Below are positions 47,430 to 57,164 of a stretch of DNA of 64,000 nucleotides, one piece after another. The DNA comes from Halomonas sp. (GTDB lineage Bacteria; Pseudomonadota; Gammaproteobacteria; Pseudomonadales; Halomonadaceae), in the NCBI RefSeq assembly GCF_017983445.1, contig NZ_JAGOBJ010000006.1:243585-307584 (forward strand), written 5' to 3'. A program made the translations under genes and the position numbers. Numbering within the stretch: the first letter of the stretch is position 1; each line of letters starts with the position of its first letter. The notes under the pieces are model-generated. The model worked only from the letters and a program-made list of their open reading frames with translations. It searched no databases and was not told the origin of the DNA.

Positions 47430-48596
47430 TTATTCCTGCTGAGAAATTGGCTCATACACGGTGTCATTGGGCCCTAAGAGCTCGACAACTTCGAGATCAA
47501 AGCCGGAAAGAGCCGAAAACTTCCATGGTGAGCTTAGTAGCCGCATTTTACCGACGCCTAGATGGCGCAGAATCTGCGAGCCAGTACCAATCGTTAAATA
47601 ATTACCCGTGCCATCGGAATCGCTGGTACGTGGTTGGCGTACGCGGTCCAGAAACACGTCTAACTGATCTTTCAAATCCTGATGCGGGCGACCATCATCA
47701 ATCAGCACCAGAACACCGGCAGATGAGCCTGCGATCTCTTCAAGCGCCCGGTGTGCATTCCAGCGCCCCTGCTCATCCTTGGTTAACCCGAGCACATCAC
47801 GCAGCGTATCCGCCAGATGAACGCGAACCGTAGTGGCCTTGTCTGGAGTGGGCTGCCCCTTCACCAACGCTAAATGATGCGCCCCCTGGATGCGATCGCG
47901 GAAAACATGCAGCGCAAGCTCCCCTTGAGAAGTCATGACGGCGGAGGTTTCGATATGATCAACCGTCTGCTCATGAATAATACGGTAATGAATCAGGTCG
48001 GCAATGGTACCGATTTTAATATCATGCTGCTTGGCGAACGCTTCAAGCTCCGGCCGACGCGCCATACTGCCATCATCATTCATTATCTCGCAGATCACAC
48101 CGCTAGGGTCACAGCCGGCTAGAGCGGACAAATCACAGGCGGCTTCGGTATGGCCTGCGCGGCGTAGTACGCCGCCGGGCTCGGCCATCAGCGGAAAAAT
48201 ATGCCCAGGCTGCACGATATCCGTCGGTTTAGCATAGGGTGCGCAGGCCGCTTGAACCGTGCGTGCGCGATCGGCGGCAGAGATACCGGTCGTGACGCCT
48301 TCCGTTGCTTCGATGGAAAGCGTGAACTTGGTACCAAAGCCCGAGCCGTTATCCCGCACCATTAACGGCAAGTTGAGCTGTTCGCAACGCCCACGCGTCA
48401 TCGGCATACAAATAAGGCCGCGGGCAAAGCGAGCCATAAAGTTGATATGCTCGGCCTGCACTTTCTCGGCCGCCATGATGATATCACCTTCATTTTCGCG
48501 ATCCTCATCATCCATGAGGATCACCATTTTGCCCTGGCGAATATCATCCACCAGCTCGGCGATAGAGGCTAAGCCCCCAGAGGAGGAGTGCGCCAT
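47430..48596 (-). CDS. ribBA: 3,4-dihydroxy-2-butanone 4-phosphate synthase with degenerate GTP cyclohydrolase II domain
   Basis: 388 aa. The RibB half (1-200) is intact: [17 protein letters not shown] near 28, the acid loop, [13 protein letters not shown], and [13 protein letters not shown] near 150. The C-terminal half (about 205-388) resembles RibA, but the zinc-cysteine motif (HSECLTGD...RCDC in true RibA) is replaced by [12 protein letters not shown], so GTP cyclohydrolase activity is unlikely. A separate ribA is then required. ATG 48596 has AGGAG 6 nt away. Upstream of it, in place of a riboflavin synthase gene, are only 175 bp with tandem repeats. Confidence 0.9.
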   Translation of the reverse strand: MAHSSSGGLASIAELVDDIRQGKMVILMDDEDRENEGDIIMAAEKVQAEHINFMARFARGLICMPMTRGRCEQLNLPLMVRDNGSGFGTKFTLSIEATEGVTTGISAADRARTVQAACAPYAKPTDIVQPGHIFPLMAEPGGVLRRAGHTEAACDLSALAGCDPSGVICEIMNDDGSMARRPELEAFAKQHDIKIGTIADLIHYRIIHEQTVDHIETSAVMTSQGELALHVFRDRIQGAHHLALVKGQPTPDKATTVRVHLADTLRDVLGLTKDEQGRWNAHRALEEIAGSSAGVLVLIDDGRPHQDLKDQLDVFLDRVRQPRTSDSDGTGNYLTIGTGSQILRHLGVGKMRLLSSPWKFSALSGFDLEVVELLGPNDTVYEPISQQE

Positions 48597-48690
48597 GGAA
48601 GCTCCTAAATATGAGTTCGCAGAGTATGCGATGTCGCGCAGTGTCGCTGCGCGATATTTAAAGATTGTGATGCGCCAACGTTGGCGGAAC

Positions 48691-48745
48691 CTGATTTGGC
48701 AGCCTGGTTTGGCGACCTGATTTTTTGCGACCTGATTTTTGCGAC
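48691..48745. repeat. 13-15-bp tandem repeat between ribD and ribBA
   Basis: On the minus strand four units follow each other: GTCGCAAAAATCAG, GTCGCAAAAAATCAG, GTCGCCAAACCAG and GCTGCCAAATCAG. They start 27 bp after the ribD stop and occupy the gap where ribE is found in related operons. Confidence 0.85.
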
Positions 48746-48771
48746 AGAGTACCTTGCTATCGCCACGTGCG

Positions 48772-49932
48772 CTAGTCAGGCTGAGGAGAGGCAATGATAC
48801 GCCAATCACGACCTACCGCTCGCATATCATGAATGGTCAAGCGCCGTTGATCCGCCATCCGCGAAAGCCCAGGCAACGCAAAGAGCGGCTTGGCTTCGCC
48901 GCCCAATAAAGTGGGAGCTACAAAAAGCTGCAGCTCATCCACTAACTGGGCATCCAACAGCGCCCCTGCAAGCGTAGCCCCTGTTTCCACCAGTAGCTCA
49001 TTAACCTGCTCGTTTTCAGCCAGCCACTCAAGCAACTCCTTCAACGGAAGGCGCCCATCATTACCTGCCTCAAACACATGCACTTCAGCGCCAGCGGCGA
49101 TCAACTTGGCGCGTTTTTCAGGCGAATGCGCAGGCGTTGTCATGATCAGCGTTCGGCCCGGCTCGGTTAAGCAGGCTGCGGCAAGGGGCAAACGCAGACG
49201 GGTATCCACGATAACGCGTAGCGGCTGACGCAAAACCACTGTATCCGCGTTTGCCAAGTGTAATTGGTCAGCCCGCAAGGTCAGTCGCGAGTCATCCATG
49301 ATAATCGACTCAACGCCGCTTAAAATAGCGCTGGAACGCGCCCGCAAACGTTGAACGTGACTGCGCGCTTCAGGCCCGGTTATCCACTGCGACTCACCTG
49401 ATCCCATCGCCGTGCGGCCATCCAGACTCATGGCCATTTTCAGGCGCACAAAAGGCCGCTTATGCTGCATACGGGCGATAAAACCAGGATTCAATAACCG
49501 CGCATCCTGTTCAAGCAAGCCTACGTCTACGTCCATGCCAGCCGCTCTGAGCATTTCGATTCCCTGCCCGCTGACCTGCGGATTAGGGTCAACCATGGCG
49601 ACCACAACGCGTGCTATCTGGGCATTTTTAAGTGCTACCGCACAGGGCCCGGTTCGCCCTGTGTGTGAGCAGGGCTCCAGGGTAACGTAAGCAGTCGCCC
49701 CCCTGGCACGTTCACCAGCGGCGTTAAGCGCATGGATTTCGGCATGGGGTTCGCCCGCCCGGACATGAAAGCCTTCCCCTACGATATGCGCTGGCTGGCC
49801 AGACGGCTGCTGAACGATCACGCAGCCCACCCGTGGGTTAGGGTCAGTGGTATAGAGACCCTGCTTGGCCAAATGTAAGGCACGCGCCATGTAGTGGTGG
49901 TCTGAATCACTGAACGGGGCGGTAGTACTCAT
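48772..49932 (-). CDS. ribD: Bifunctional pyrimidine deaminase/reductase RibD
   Basis: Riboflavin synthesis steps 2 and 3, 386 aa. The deaminase zinc site is HAEIHALNAAGE near 62 and PCSHTGRTGPC near 88-98. The reductase half (about 160-386) begins RPFVRLKMAMSLDGRTA and has GESQWITGPEARSHVQRLRA, ending in LLGGEAKPLF. Its start shares one base with the nrdR stop (TAATG). Confidence 0.95.
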   Translation of the reverse strand: MSTTAPFSDSDHHYMARALHLAKQGLYTTDPNPRVGCVIVQQPSGQPAHIVGEGFHVRAGEPHAEIHALNAAGERARGATAYVTLEPCSHTGRTGPCAVALKNAQIARVVVAMVDPNPQVSGQGIEMLRAAGMDVDVGLLEQDARLLNPGFIARMQHKRPFVRLKMAMSLDGRTAMGSGESQWITGPEARSHVQRLRARSSAILSGVESIIMDDSRLTLRADQLHLANADTVVLRQPLRVIVDTRLRLPLAAACLTEPGRTLIMTTPAHSPEKRAKLIAAGAEVHVFEAGNDGRLPLKELLEWLAENEQVNELLVETGATLAGALLDAQLVDELQLFVAPTLLGGEAKPLFALPGLSRMADQRRLTIHDMRAVGRDWRIIASPQPD

Positions 49933-50423
49933 TACGTATCTTCCTTGTCACGCTCAGGCATTATGCGGGGCGGCTCCTGAGAAAGCCGGTCAATCTCGGC
50001 GCGAAACTCGTCCAAATCCTGAAACTTGCGGTATACAGAGGCAAACCGGATATAGGCGACCTGATCCAGATTCTTTAACGCCTGCATTACGGATTCGCCA
50101 ATATCACGAGCGTTAATTTCGCGATCACCTCTAGCGCGCAGCGTCTGACGAATACGCTCAACCGCTGCCTCAATAGCTTCAGCGCTCACCGGGCGTTTTT
50201 CAAGTGCACGCACCATCCCATCGCGTAACTTGGCTTCATTGAAGCTTTCACGAGAGCCATCTGACTTTATGACCCGAGGCATCAGCAGCTCGGCCGTTTC
50301 ATAGGTAGTAAAGCGCTCATGGCAATTAGCGCACTGCCGACGCCGACGCACCTGATCGCCTTCCGCTACCAGTCGCGAATCGGTTACTCGAGTATCATTA
50401 GCGCCACAAAAAGGGCAATGCAT
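49932..50423 (-). CDS. nrdR: Transcriptional repressor NrdR
   Basis: Zinc-ribbon/ATP-cone repressor of ribonucleotide reductase genes, 163 aa. Zinc cysteines are in [10 protein letters not shown] and [16 protein letters not shown]. The ATP-cone begins [18 protein letters not shown] near 49. ATG 50423 gives the universal MHCPFCG start; in-frame ATG 50462 is not used by the family. First gene of the operon nrdR-ribD-ribBA-ribH-nusB-thiL-pgpA. Confidence 0.95.
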   Translation of the reverse strand: MHCPFCGANDTRVTDSRLVAEGDQVRRRRQCANCHERFTTYETAELLMPRVIKSDGSRESFNEAKLRDGMVRALEKRPVSAEAIEAAVERIRQTLRARGDREINARDIGESVMQALKNLDQVAYIRFASVYRKFQDLDEFRAEIDRLSQEPPRIMPERDKEDT

Positions 50424-50685
50424 AGCGGTCAACCTGTTGTCAGCCCGTGCTGTAAGCTGCACGAGTAAGCGTGTTATAAGCTAATTATCACTCACTGTTT
50501 TCAAGCGCGTTTTTTTATCTCTTATCTGACATAAACTCAACCGTCAGCAAGACGTTAAACGCGGGCCATGATGCAATGTTAGCGGCCCCTTACCCTGCAT
50601 TGTAACGATTTGGCACACAAGCTGCATTTGTTCAATACATGTGCCTGATAAATTTAAGGTGCAGATGATTGATCAGGAGTCGTTT

Positions 50686-52449
50686 ATGCCAACATTTGAA
50701 AAGAAGGTTCACGGTTATCTGATGCATCTTTATGGCCCCCGGGCTGATGAAGTGATGCGCCGTCTGGGCCAGCATCTCGACCATTTCCGTTCGTCAAGGG
50801 CGCCAGCACTTACCAATACGCCAGCGCATTTCACATCAGCACCAACATGGAGCGAAAAGGATCAATGGCTGATCTGTTATGGTGATTCACTCATTGATAC
50901 TGACTCACCCCCTCTCGCGGTCCTGAACGACTTTTTAAAGACTCGATTGAGCGATCGCATCAGCGGCGTCCATGTTTTGCCCTTCTTTCCCTGGAGCAGC
51001 GATGACGGCTTTTCGGTCATTCACTATCGTGAGGTTAATCCAGAACTTGGCGACTGGCATCATATCCAGGCATTGGCCCAACATTATGATGTGATGGCGG
51101 ATCTGGTGTTGAACCACGTTTCAAGGGAATCATTATGGTTTGTCGATTACTTGAGTGGCAGCTTGCCGGGCCGCGATTACTTTATTGAAGTAGATCCTGA
51201 AACGGATGTTTCCCACGTCACCCGCCCGCGCAGCAGTCCCCTGCTCATTCCAGTGGCAACACGTCGCGGCACGCGCCATCTATGGGCAACCTTTTCAGAA
51301 GACCAGCTCGATTTAAACTTTGAAAACCCTGATGTGCTTCTGGAGTTTGTGGGGATTTTATTGTTCTATCTACAGCAAGGTACGCGAATCATTCGCCTGG
51401 ATGCCGTGGCGTTTCTTTGGAAGCGCCTGGGTACTTCGTGTATTCATCTGCCTCAAACCCACACCGTTGTACGCCTGTTACGCTCAATAGTGGATGAAGT
51501 TGCGCCGGGCAGCCTGCTGGTTACTGAAACCAACGTGCCTCATGAGGAAAATATCAGTTACTTCGGGTTAGAACGCCTGCCCGAGGGAGCGCCTGATGAA
51601 GCACATATGGTGTACCAGTTCGCACTGCCCCCTCTGCTACTTCACACCTTGACGCGGGGCGAGTCGGAAACCCTTCAAACATGGTTATCGAGCTTACCGG
51701 TACTGCCTCACCACTGTACGTACCTGAACTTTACCGCTAGTCACGATGGTATCGGCGTACGCCCTTTGGAAGGCTTGCTGCCTAACCATGAGCGCGACGC
51801 TCTTTTAGAGTTGATGCATCGCTTCGGCGGTTTTGTCAGCATGCGCAGCAACCCTGATGTCAGCGATACGCCTTACGAAATCAATATTACCTGGTTCGAG
51901 GCAATGCGCGGCACACACCGTGGGCCAGATCCCTGGCAGGTGGCACGCTTTTTGTGTAGTCAGGCTATCATGCTGAGCCTGCAGGGGATTCCAGCGCTTT
52001 ATATTCACACGCTGACCAGTACGCTCAATGATGTCGAAGGCGTCGAGCGTAGTGGCCGATTGCGCTCCATTAATCGTCGTCGCTGGCAGCGCAATGAACT
52101 TGATCTCTTGCTCGATAATACCGCTAACCCAACACATTATATCTTCCATGCCCTGTGTCGCCTGCTCGAACTGCGCCGCCAGGAGCCATGCTTCCACCCC
52201 AGTGCTGCACAGCGTGTACTGATTTCGCCCCCTGAGCTTCTTGCCATCGAACGTGGCCCATTAAATGACGGTCGCCGCCTGCTTGCTCTTTATAATGTCA
52301 CTGACAAACCTTTACGCCTGACAGATATGGGCGAAGTGGTTGCGCAATCGCTTGAACGGCACGACTGGCAAGCGATTGAACTCGATAGCTCACAGCAGGA
52401 GGATACGCTTTCGCCTTACGCAGTACGCTGGCTGGTCGCCTTCGCATAG
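50686..52449 (+). CDS. GH13 sucrose-phosphorylase-family enzyme (possibly glucosylglycerate phosphorylase)
   Basis: Cytoplasmic glycoside phosphorylase of GH13 subfamily 18 type, 587 aa. The barrel motifs are VHVLPFFPWSSDDGFSV near 99, DLVLNHVSRESLWF near 138, the nucleophile Asp in IIRLDAVAFLWK near 237, the acid/base Glu in LLVTETNVPHEE near 277, and the HD pair in NFTASHDGIGVRPLEGL near 347. Members cleave sucrose, sucrose 6-phosphate or glucosylglycerate with phosphate. The genes for glucosylglycerate synthesis only 5 kb away (57165-59321) favour glucosylglycerate; this is context inference. ATG 50686 follows AGGAG by 6 nt, preferred to a GTG at 50641. Confidence 0.82.
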   Translation: MPTFEKKVHGYLMHLYGPRADEVMRRLGQHLDHFRSSRAPALTNTPAHFTSAPTWSEKDQWLICYGDSLIDTDSPPLAVLNDFLKTRLSDRISGVHVLPFFPWSSDDGFSVIHYREVNPELGDWHHIQALAQHYDVMADLVLNHVSRESLWFVDYLSGSLPGRDYFIEVDPETDVSHVTRPRSSPLLIPVATRRGTRHLWATFSEDQLDLNFENPDVLLEFVGILLFYLQQGTRIIRLDAVAFLWKRLGTSCIHLPQTHTVVRLLRSIVDEVAPGSLLVTETNVPHEENISYFGLERLPEGAPDEAHMVYQFALPPLLLHTLTRGESETLQTWLSSLPVLPHHCTYLNFTASHDGIGVRPLEGLLPNHERDALLELMHRFGGFVSMRSNPDVSDTPYEINITWFEAMRGTHRGPDPWQVARFLCSQAIMLSLQGIPALYIHTLTSTLNDVEGVERSGRLRSINRRRWQRNELDLLLDNTANPTHYIFHALCRLLELRRQEPCFHPSAAQRVLISPPELLAIERGPLNDGRRLLALYNVTDKPLRLTDMGEVVAQSLERHDWQAIELDSSQQEDTLSPYAVRWLVAFA

Positions 52450-52541
52450 CGTTTGGTATTACTTGACGATAGGCTTTGCTACGTTATGCCACCGACTGGG
52501 TGTGTCTTTTTGCGCAATCGCGTATACGCAAGGATCTTGTA

Positions 52542-53333
52542 ATGTCTTTTAGACGCTGTTTTGTTAGCCCTTCTGCATTGAGTGGCTTTTTATTATTCGC
52601 AGTCGTTAGCACAAGCCAGGCGAATGAACTGCCTGCCCCGGTACAGGCATTCGCCAATCAAGGTTGGGAAATTCATGGCCAGTTTGAGGCCCCTGGTGGC
52701 CTTACAGGCTATGGAGCAAGCACTCAGGGGCAGGAAATAGCCATTTACCTTACCTCTGACGGCGAGCACGCCATTGTTGGAACGCTGATGGACAGCCAAG
52801 GCAATAATCTGACAGAAGCCCAACTGGATGAACACGTACGCGCGGCACTTGAAGCCGAAACATGGCAGTTGCTGGAAGACAGCCACTGGATACAGGATGG
52901 CAGCCTCGAAGCCCCTCGGGTGATTTACACCTTTACCGATGCCAACTGCACTTATTGTCAGGCGTTTTGGGAACAAACCCGCCCTTGGGTAGAGGCAGGC
53001 GAGGTGCAGCTACGCCACATCATGATTGGCATATTAGCGCCCGATAGCCCCGGTAAAGCCGCCGTTCTGCTAGGCGCTGACGACCCCAGCGCAGCGCTTA
53101 AGCGCCAAAAGGAAGGCGAAGTGATCACGGCAAGTGCGCAGCCACGCGAGATCGAAGAGCAGGTATACACGAATAACCAGCTGTTTGAAGCGCTGGGACT
53201 TTACGCCACGCCCACCAGCGCCTTTCAGCGTGAAACGCCTAACGGTGATCTACGTATCGACCGAACACAGGGCATGCCAGATGAAGCAGGCCTGATTGAC
53301 ATGATGGGGAGCCCAGCGCCAGAGGCATATTGA
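52542..53333 (+). CDS. dsbG: Thiol:disulfide interchange protein DsbG
   Basis: Periplasmic disulfide isomerase/reductase, 263 aa. A signal peptide (FLLFAVVSTSQA, then NELPAPV) precedes a DsbC/DsbG dimerisation part and a thioredoxin fold whose active site is ANCTYCQAFW near 137. ATP-independent; kept reduced by DsbD. The cis-Pro loop is LYATPTSAF near 227. ATG 52542 has AAGGAT about 8 nt upstream. It ends just before a strong terminator. Confidence 0.9.
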   Translation: MSFRRCFVSPSALSGFLLFAVVSTSQANELPAPVQAFANQGWEIHGQFEAPGGLTGYGASTQGQEIAIYLTSDGEHAIVGTLMDSQGNNLTEAQLDEHVRAALEAETWQLLEDSHWIQDGSLEAPRVIYTFTDANCTYCQAFWEQTRPWVEAGEVQLRHIMIGILAPDSPGKAAVLLGADDPSAALKRQKEGEVITASAQPREIEEQVYTNNQLFEALGLYATPTSAFQRETPNGDLRIDRTQGMPDEAGLIDMMGSPAPEAY

Positions 53334-53367
53334 GTTATTGCCATTAAATACATATAGCTATTGGATT

Positions 53368-53397
53368 AAAGCCGCCTCTTGTCAGGCGGTTTTTTTA
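53368..53397 (+). terminator. Rho-independent terminator of dsbG
   Basis: AAAGCCGCC-TCTTGTCA-GGCGG is followed by TTTTTTT, 38 bp past the dsbG stop. It isolates dsbG from the chemoreceptor genes. Confidence 0.93.
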
Positions 53398-53433
53398 TAA
53401 CGTTCCCATCACCAAAGTATATGTAAATTACGT

Positions 53434-53460
53434 TAACGCCAAAGGTAATGAGGCCGATAT
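53434..53460 (+). promoter_or_regulatory. Sigma28 (FliA)-like promoter of chemoreceptor gene 1
   Basis: TAACGCCA, 11 nt, GCCGATAT matches the flagellar sigma28 layout (TAAAGTTT-N11-GCCGATAA), exactly so in the -10 except the last base. It lies 49 nt before the start codon at 53509 and has a twin before the second receptor. Confidence 0.75.
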
Positions 53461-53508
53461 ATATAAATAACACCCCCTTTCTTATTTTGATTTTTTATAG
53501 GAAAAAAC

Positions 53509-55128
53509 ATGACGAGTCTAACAACAACACAAAAACTCTGGGGAACGCTGGGCATCATTTGGATCAGCATGTTGCTACTGGTTGGCTGGCTTGCCTGGGA
53601 AAATCGTCAAACGATTGAGAGCGAGCGCCGCGACAGCATTCAACACGTGGTCGAAAGCGTGCATAACCAAATCGAAGCCTTACAAGCAAGAGTAGCCACT
53701 GGCGAGCTCAGCCTTGAAGAAGCGCAACAGCGCGCTATCGACAATATGGCCAGCGTGAGCTTCGGGGCTGGCGAATATATTTTCGCTTTCGACGACGACC
53801 TGCTGGTTATTTCTCACCCCACCCGCACGCCGGGCACCGATATGACCAGCTACCTGGACGCCAGTGGCATGGCGCTATATCCGGCGCTGCTGCGTGTTTC
53901 CCAGGCAGGCGGAGGCCACGTCAACTACTACTCTACCCGCGCTGGTGGCGATGTACAGTTGCCGAAAACCAGCTATGTAGCGCATCTTCCCGAGTGGCAG
54001 TGGTCGCTGGCAACGGGTGTTTATGTTGATGACATTAATGAAGCATTTATTGCCAGCTTGCTGCGCTCGGCGGGGATACTTTTAATCATTGGCTTGCCGG
54101 TAACCGTGCTAATGGGCTGGGTTATTCGTGATGTTGCCCGTCGTTTAGGTGGAGATCCCCGCTACGCGGCTGGCGTGGTGCGCAATATCGCCAATGGCGA
54201 TCTGACCCAGATCACCCAACTTTCATCAAAAGACCAACAAAGTCTGTTGTTTGATATTAATCGTATGCGAGAAACGTTAGCCGAAACGATTGGCGATATT
54301 CATCATGGTGCCAATCAAGTGAATAGCGGTGTCGAGCAGATTGTGGGTGTGAATGAAGAGCTTTCAACACGCACCGAACAGCAGGCCGCCTCGCTTGCTG
54401 AAACGGCTTCCAGCATGGAAGAGCTTACGGCCACGGTTAAACAGAATGCGGAGCACGCCGACCATGCCCGCAAACTGGCGACGACCACCGCCGAAAAAGC
54501 ACAACGAGGCAGCGATGCGATGACCGCCATGGTGGGCACCATGGCCAATATCAATGAAAGCTCGGCCCAAATGAGCAGTATCGTTAATACGATTGACGCT
54601 ATCGCGTTTCAAACCAATATTTTGGCGCTTAATGCCTCAGTGGAAGCAGCTAGAGCCGGTGAACAGGGACGTGGATTTGCGGTTGTCGCCAGTGAGGTAC
54701 GCCAGCTGGCTAGCCGTTCGGCGTCCGCTGCCCAGGAAATTAAAAAACTGATCGAGAACTCAGGTGCCAAGGTGGCCGATGGCAGTCAACAAGTCCGCAA
54801 TACCGGTGAGATTATTAATAACGTAGTGACCGATATCCAGCAGCTCAGTACGCTGGTACAGGAAATTTCAGCGGCGACCGCCGAGCAAAGCAGCGGCATT
54901 GAGCAGTTGAACCTGGCGGTCACGCAAATGGATCAAATGACCCAGCAAAATGCCAGCCTGGTTCAAGAGAGCAACCATGCAACGCAAACCTTGTCTCATC
55001 TGAGTATTCAGTTGCGCCAGCGAGTGGCTAATTTTCGCATTAACCAAAACGCAGCGCCTACACCGGCAACCGCCCTGCCGGTCGCGTCTTCGACACCGCG
55101 CTATGCACACGACGATAACGATTTCTAA
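53509..55128 (+). CDS. Methyl-accepting chemotaxis protein with single Cache domain (copy 1)
   Basis: Transmembrane chemoreceptor, 539 aa. TM1 (about 11-29) precedes a periplasmic single Cache_2 domain (about 35-185: [32 protein letters not shown]), TM2 (about 187-207, [18 protein letters not shown]), HAMP, and a signalling domain with tip [20 protein letters not shown] near 360-380. It ends YAHDDNDF, without a CheR tether. Its C-terminal half is almost identical to the next gene (13 differences in about 280 residues), whereas the ligand domain differs much more. Ligand unknown; single-Cache receptors often bind small carboxylates. Confidence 0.93.
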   Translation: MTSLTTTQKLWGTLGIIWISMLLLVGWLAWENRQTIESERRDSIQHVVESVHNQIEALQARVATGELSLEEAQQRAIDNMASVSFGAGEYIFAFDDDLLVISHPTRTPGTDMTSYLDASGMALYPALLRVSQAGGGHVNYYSTRAGGDVQLPKTSYVAHLPEWQWSLATGVYVDDINEAFIASLLRSAGILLIIGLPVTVLMGWVIRDVARRLGGDPRYAAGVVRNIANGDLTQITQLSSKDQQSLLFDINRMRETLAETIGDIHHGANQVNSGVEQIVGVNEELSTRTEQQAASLAETASSMEELTATVKQNAEHADHARKLATTTAEKAQRGSDAMTAMVGTMANINESSAQMSSIVNTIDAIAFQTNILALNASVEAARAGEQGRGFAVVASEVRQLASRSASAAQEIKKLIENSGAKVADGSQQVRNTGEIINNVVTDIQQLSTLVQEISAATAEQSSGIEQLNLAVTQMDQMTQQNASLVQESNHATQTLSHLSIQLRQRVANFRINQNAAPTPATALPVASSTPRYAHDDNDF

Positions 55129-55147
55129 ATCTGATTGATAGCCGTGC

Positions 55148-55186
55148 AAAACGCCCTCTTGGCTTTAGGCCAAGGGGGCGTTTTTG
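55148..55186 (+). terminator. Terminator of chemoreceptor gene 1
   Basis: AAACGCCCTCTTGGC-TTTA-GGCCAAGGGGGCG is followed by TTTTTGCTT, 20 bp past the stop. A near-identical structure follows copy 2. Confidence 0.92.
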
Positions 55187-55350
55187 CTTATCTCGATCTA
55201 GGGCGTACTGGAGCTTTAAGCAATGCCCTCACACCTTTCGGCGGGAAATATCCAACCGCAATCAGTGGGTCGACCGAACCAAAACACGCTATATAAATTA
55301 AAATTAGCAACTAAATATAATGTATATATATACATAACTAATTGATTTGG

Positions 55351-55376
55351 AAAGCCCTTAATGAAGGGCTTTTTTG
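55351..55376 (+). terminator. Orphan Rho-independent terminator
   Basis: AAAGCCCTT-AATG-AAGGGCTTTTTT is a compact stem with a T-run on the plus strand, 37 bp before the second sigma28-like promoter. There is no reading frame between it and the preceding terminator. Confidence 0.85.
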
Positions 55377-55413
55377 CAGCGTTTTGGGTCAGAAAAATAT
55401 ATGTAAATTAGGC

Positions 55414-55440
55414 TAACGTCGTAAACAATTAGGCCGATAT
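55414..55440 (+). promoter_or_regulatory. Sigma28 (FliA)-like promoter of chemoreceptor gene 2
   Basis: TAACGTCG, 11 nt, GCCGATAT, the twin of the site at 53434-53460; flanking TATATGTAAATTA just upstream is also shared between the two. The start codon is 43 nt downstream. Confidence 0.75.
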
Positions 55441-55482
55441 ACAGACATCACTCATTACTAGCTTAATTGTTACAGGACACAC

Positions 55483-57102
55483 ATGACGCGATTGACGACG
55501 AATCAACAACTCTGGAGCATTCTGGGAATTATTTGCCTGGCCATGCTGACGCTGGTTGGCTGGCTAACCTGGGAGTCTCGCCAAACTATTGAGCAAGAAC
55601 GTCGTACCAGTATTCAACATCTGGTTGAAAGCCTTCACTCTCAGTTGGATGCATTGCAAAACAAGGCAAGCAGTGGAGAGCTAACCACACAAGAGGCTCA
55701 GCAACGTGCCATTGATAGCCTAGCCAATGCAAGCTTCGCTGAGGGTGAATACGTCTTCGCCTTTGATGACCAACTAAAGATCGTTTCTCACCCTAACCGC
55801 CCGCGAGGCGAAGATATGCGTGGCTTTAAAGACACCCAAGGTATGTCTTTGTACCCTGCGTTTCTTGCAGCTGCACGTTCAGGTGGAGGACACGTCGATT
55901 ATTTTTCCCGCCGCCTTTCAGGTGATGAAGAGTTTCCTAAAATCAGTTATTTCGCCTATATCCCCGAGTGGAACTGGGCATTTGGCGCCGGCATTTATGT
56001 CGACGATATTCAAGATGCTTTTATCAGCAATCTTATCCGCTCTTTGATAGCACTGATGATTATTGGTATTCCTGTCACCGTACTTATGGGCTGGGTTATT
56101 CGTGATGTAGCTCGCCGCTTAGGTGGGGACCCGCGTTACGCGGCAACCATAGTGCGTCATATTGCCGACGGCGATTTGACCCGCAACACCCAGCTTTCCA
56201 GAAATGATCAGGATAGCCTGCTGTTTGATATTAACCGTATGCGAGAAGCATTAGCCGAAACGATTGGCGATATTCACCACGGTGCCGATCAGGTGAATAA
56301 CGGTGTTGATCAAATTGTGGGTGTGAATGAAGAGCTTTCAACGCGTACCGAACAGCAGGCCGCCTCGCTTGCTGAAACGGCTTCCAGCATGGAAGAGCTT
56401 ACGGCAACGGTTAAACAGAATGCGGAGCACGCCGACCATGCCCGCAAACTGGCGACCACCACCGCCGAAAAAGCGCAACGGGGCAGCGATGCAATGACGG
56501 CCATGGTGAGCACCATGGCCAACATCAATGAAAGCTCGGCCCAAATGAGCAGTATCGTTAATACGATTGATGCTATCGCGTTTCAAACCAATATTTTGGC
56601 GCTTAATGCCTCAGTGGAAGCGGCCAGGGCGGGGGAACAGGGGCGTGGCTTTGCAGTTGTAGCGAATGAGGTACGTCAGTTGGCCAGCCGTTCGGCATCC
56701 GCTGCCCAGGAAATTAAAAAACTGATCGAGAACTCAGGCACCAAAGTAGCCGATGGTAGCCAGCAAGTCCGCAATACCGGTGAAATCATTAATAACGTGG
56801 TGATCGATATCCAGCAGCTCAGTACGCTGGTACAGGAAATTTCAGCGGCGACAAACGAGCAAAGCAGCGGCATCGAGCAGGTGAACCTGGCGGTCACGCA
56901 AATGGACCAAATGACCCAGCAAAATGCCAGCCTGGTACAAGAGAGCAACCATGCAACGCAAGCTTTATCTCATATGAGTATTCAGTTGCGTCAGCGAGTG
57001 GCTAATTTTCGCATTAACCAAAACGCAGCGCCTACACCGGCAACCGCCCTGCCGTCAGCCTCGTCCACGCCAAGGTATGCGCACGACGACAAGGATTTTT
57101 AA
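55483..57102 (+). CDS. Methyl-accepting chemotaxis protein with single Cache domain (copy 2)
   Basis: Tandem paralogue of the preceding gene, same length (539 aa) and domain order: TM1, periplasmic single Cache ([33 protein letters not shown]), TM2, HAMP, signalling hairpin with tip [20 protein letters not shown]. The Cache domain has many substitutions relative to copy 1, the signalling half very few even at DNA level. This suggests duplication, ligand-domain divergence and homogenisation of the rest. Ends YAHDDKDF, no CheR tether. Transcription is probably sigma28-dependent, with flagella and chemotaxis genes elsewhere. Confidence 0.93.
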   Translation: MTRLTTNQQLWSILGIICLAMLTLVGWLTWESRQTIEQERRTSIQHLVESLHSQLDALQNKASSGELTTQEAQQRAIDSLANASFAEGEYVFAFDDQLKIVSHPNRPRGEDMRGFKDTQGMSLYPAFLAAARSGGGHVDYFSRRLSGDEEFPKISYFAYIPEWNWAFGAGIYVDDIQDAFISNLIRSLIALMIIGIPVTVLMGWVIRDVARRLGGDPRYAATIVRHIADGDLTRNTQLSRNDQDSLLFDINRMREALAETIGDIHHGADQVNNGVDQIVGVNEELSTRTEQQAASLAETASSMEELTATVKQNAEHADHARKLATTTAEKAQRGSDAMTAMVSTMANINESSAQMSSIVNTIDAIAFQTNILALNASVEAARAGEQGRGFAVVANEVRQLASRSASAAQEIKKLIENSGTKVADGSQQVRNTGEIINNVVIDIQQLSTLVQEISAATNEQSSGIEQVNLAVTQMDQMTQQNASLVQESNHATQALSHMSIQLRQRVANFRINQNAAPTPATALPSASSTPRYAHDDKDF

Positions 57103-57122
57103 AATCGATTGATAGCAGTGTT

Positions 57123-57160
57123 AAACGCCCCTTTGGCTTAAGGCTAAAGGGGCGTTTTTA
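57123..57160 (+). terminator. Terminator of chemoreceptor gene 2
   Basis: AAACGCCCCTTTGGCTTAA-GGCTAAAGGGGCG then TTTTTA, the counterpart of 55148-55186. It sits just before the convergent 3' end of the glucosyltransferase gene (57165), so it may serve both directions. Confidence 0.9.
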
Positions 57161-57164
57161 CTCT

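Larger units (their letters stand above)
55129..55482. other. Intergenic region between the two chemoreceptors
   Basis: 354 bp without a gene. It holds the terminator of copy 1 (55148-55186), a second terminator (55351-55376), an AT-rich stretch between them with TATATATATA near 55323, and the sigma28-like promoter of copy 2. The second terminator has no gene before it, suggesting either a lost gene or a duplication scar. Confidence 0.7.

Noticed and set aside
48597-48771. FMN riboswitch or ribE remnant upstream of ribBA
   Set aside because: The gap is largely short tandem repeats; no RFN-element words and no reading frame resembling riboflavin synthase were seen.
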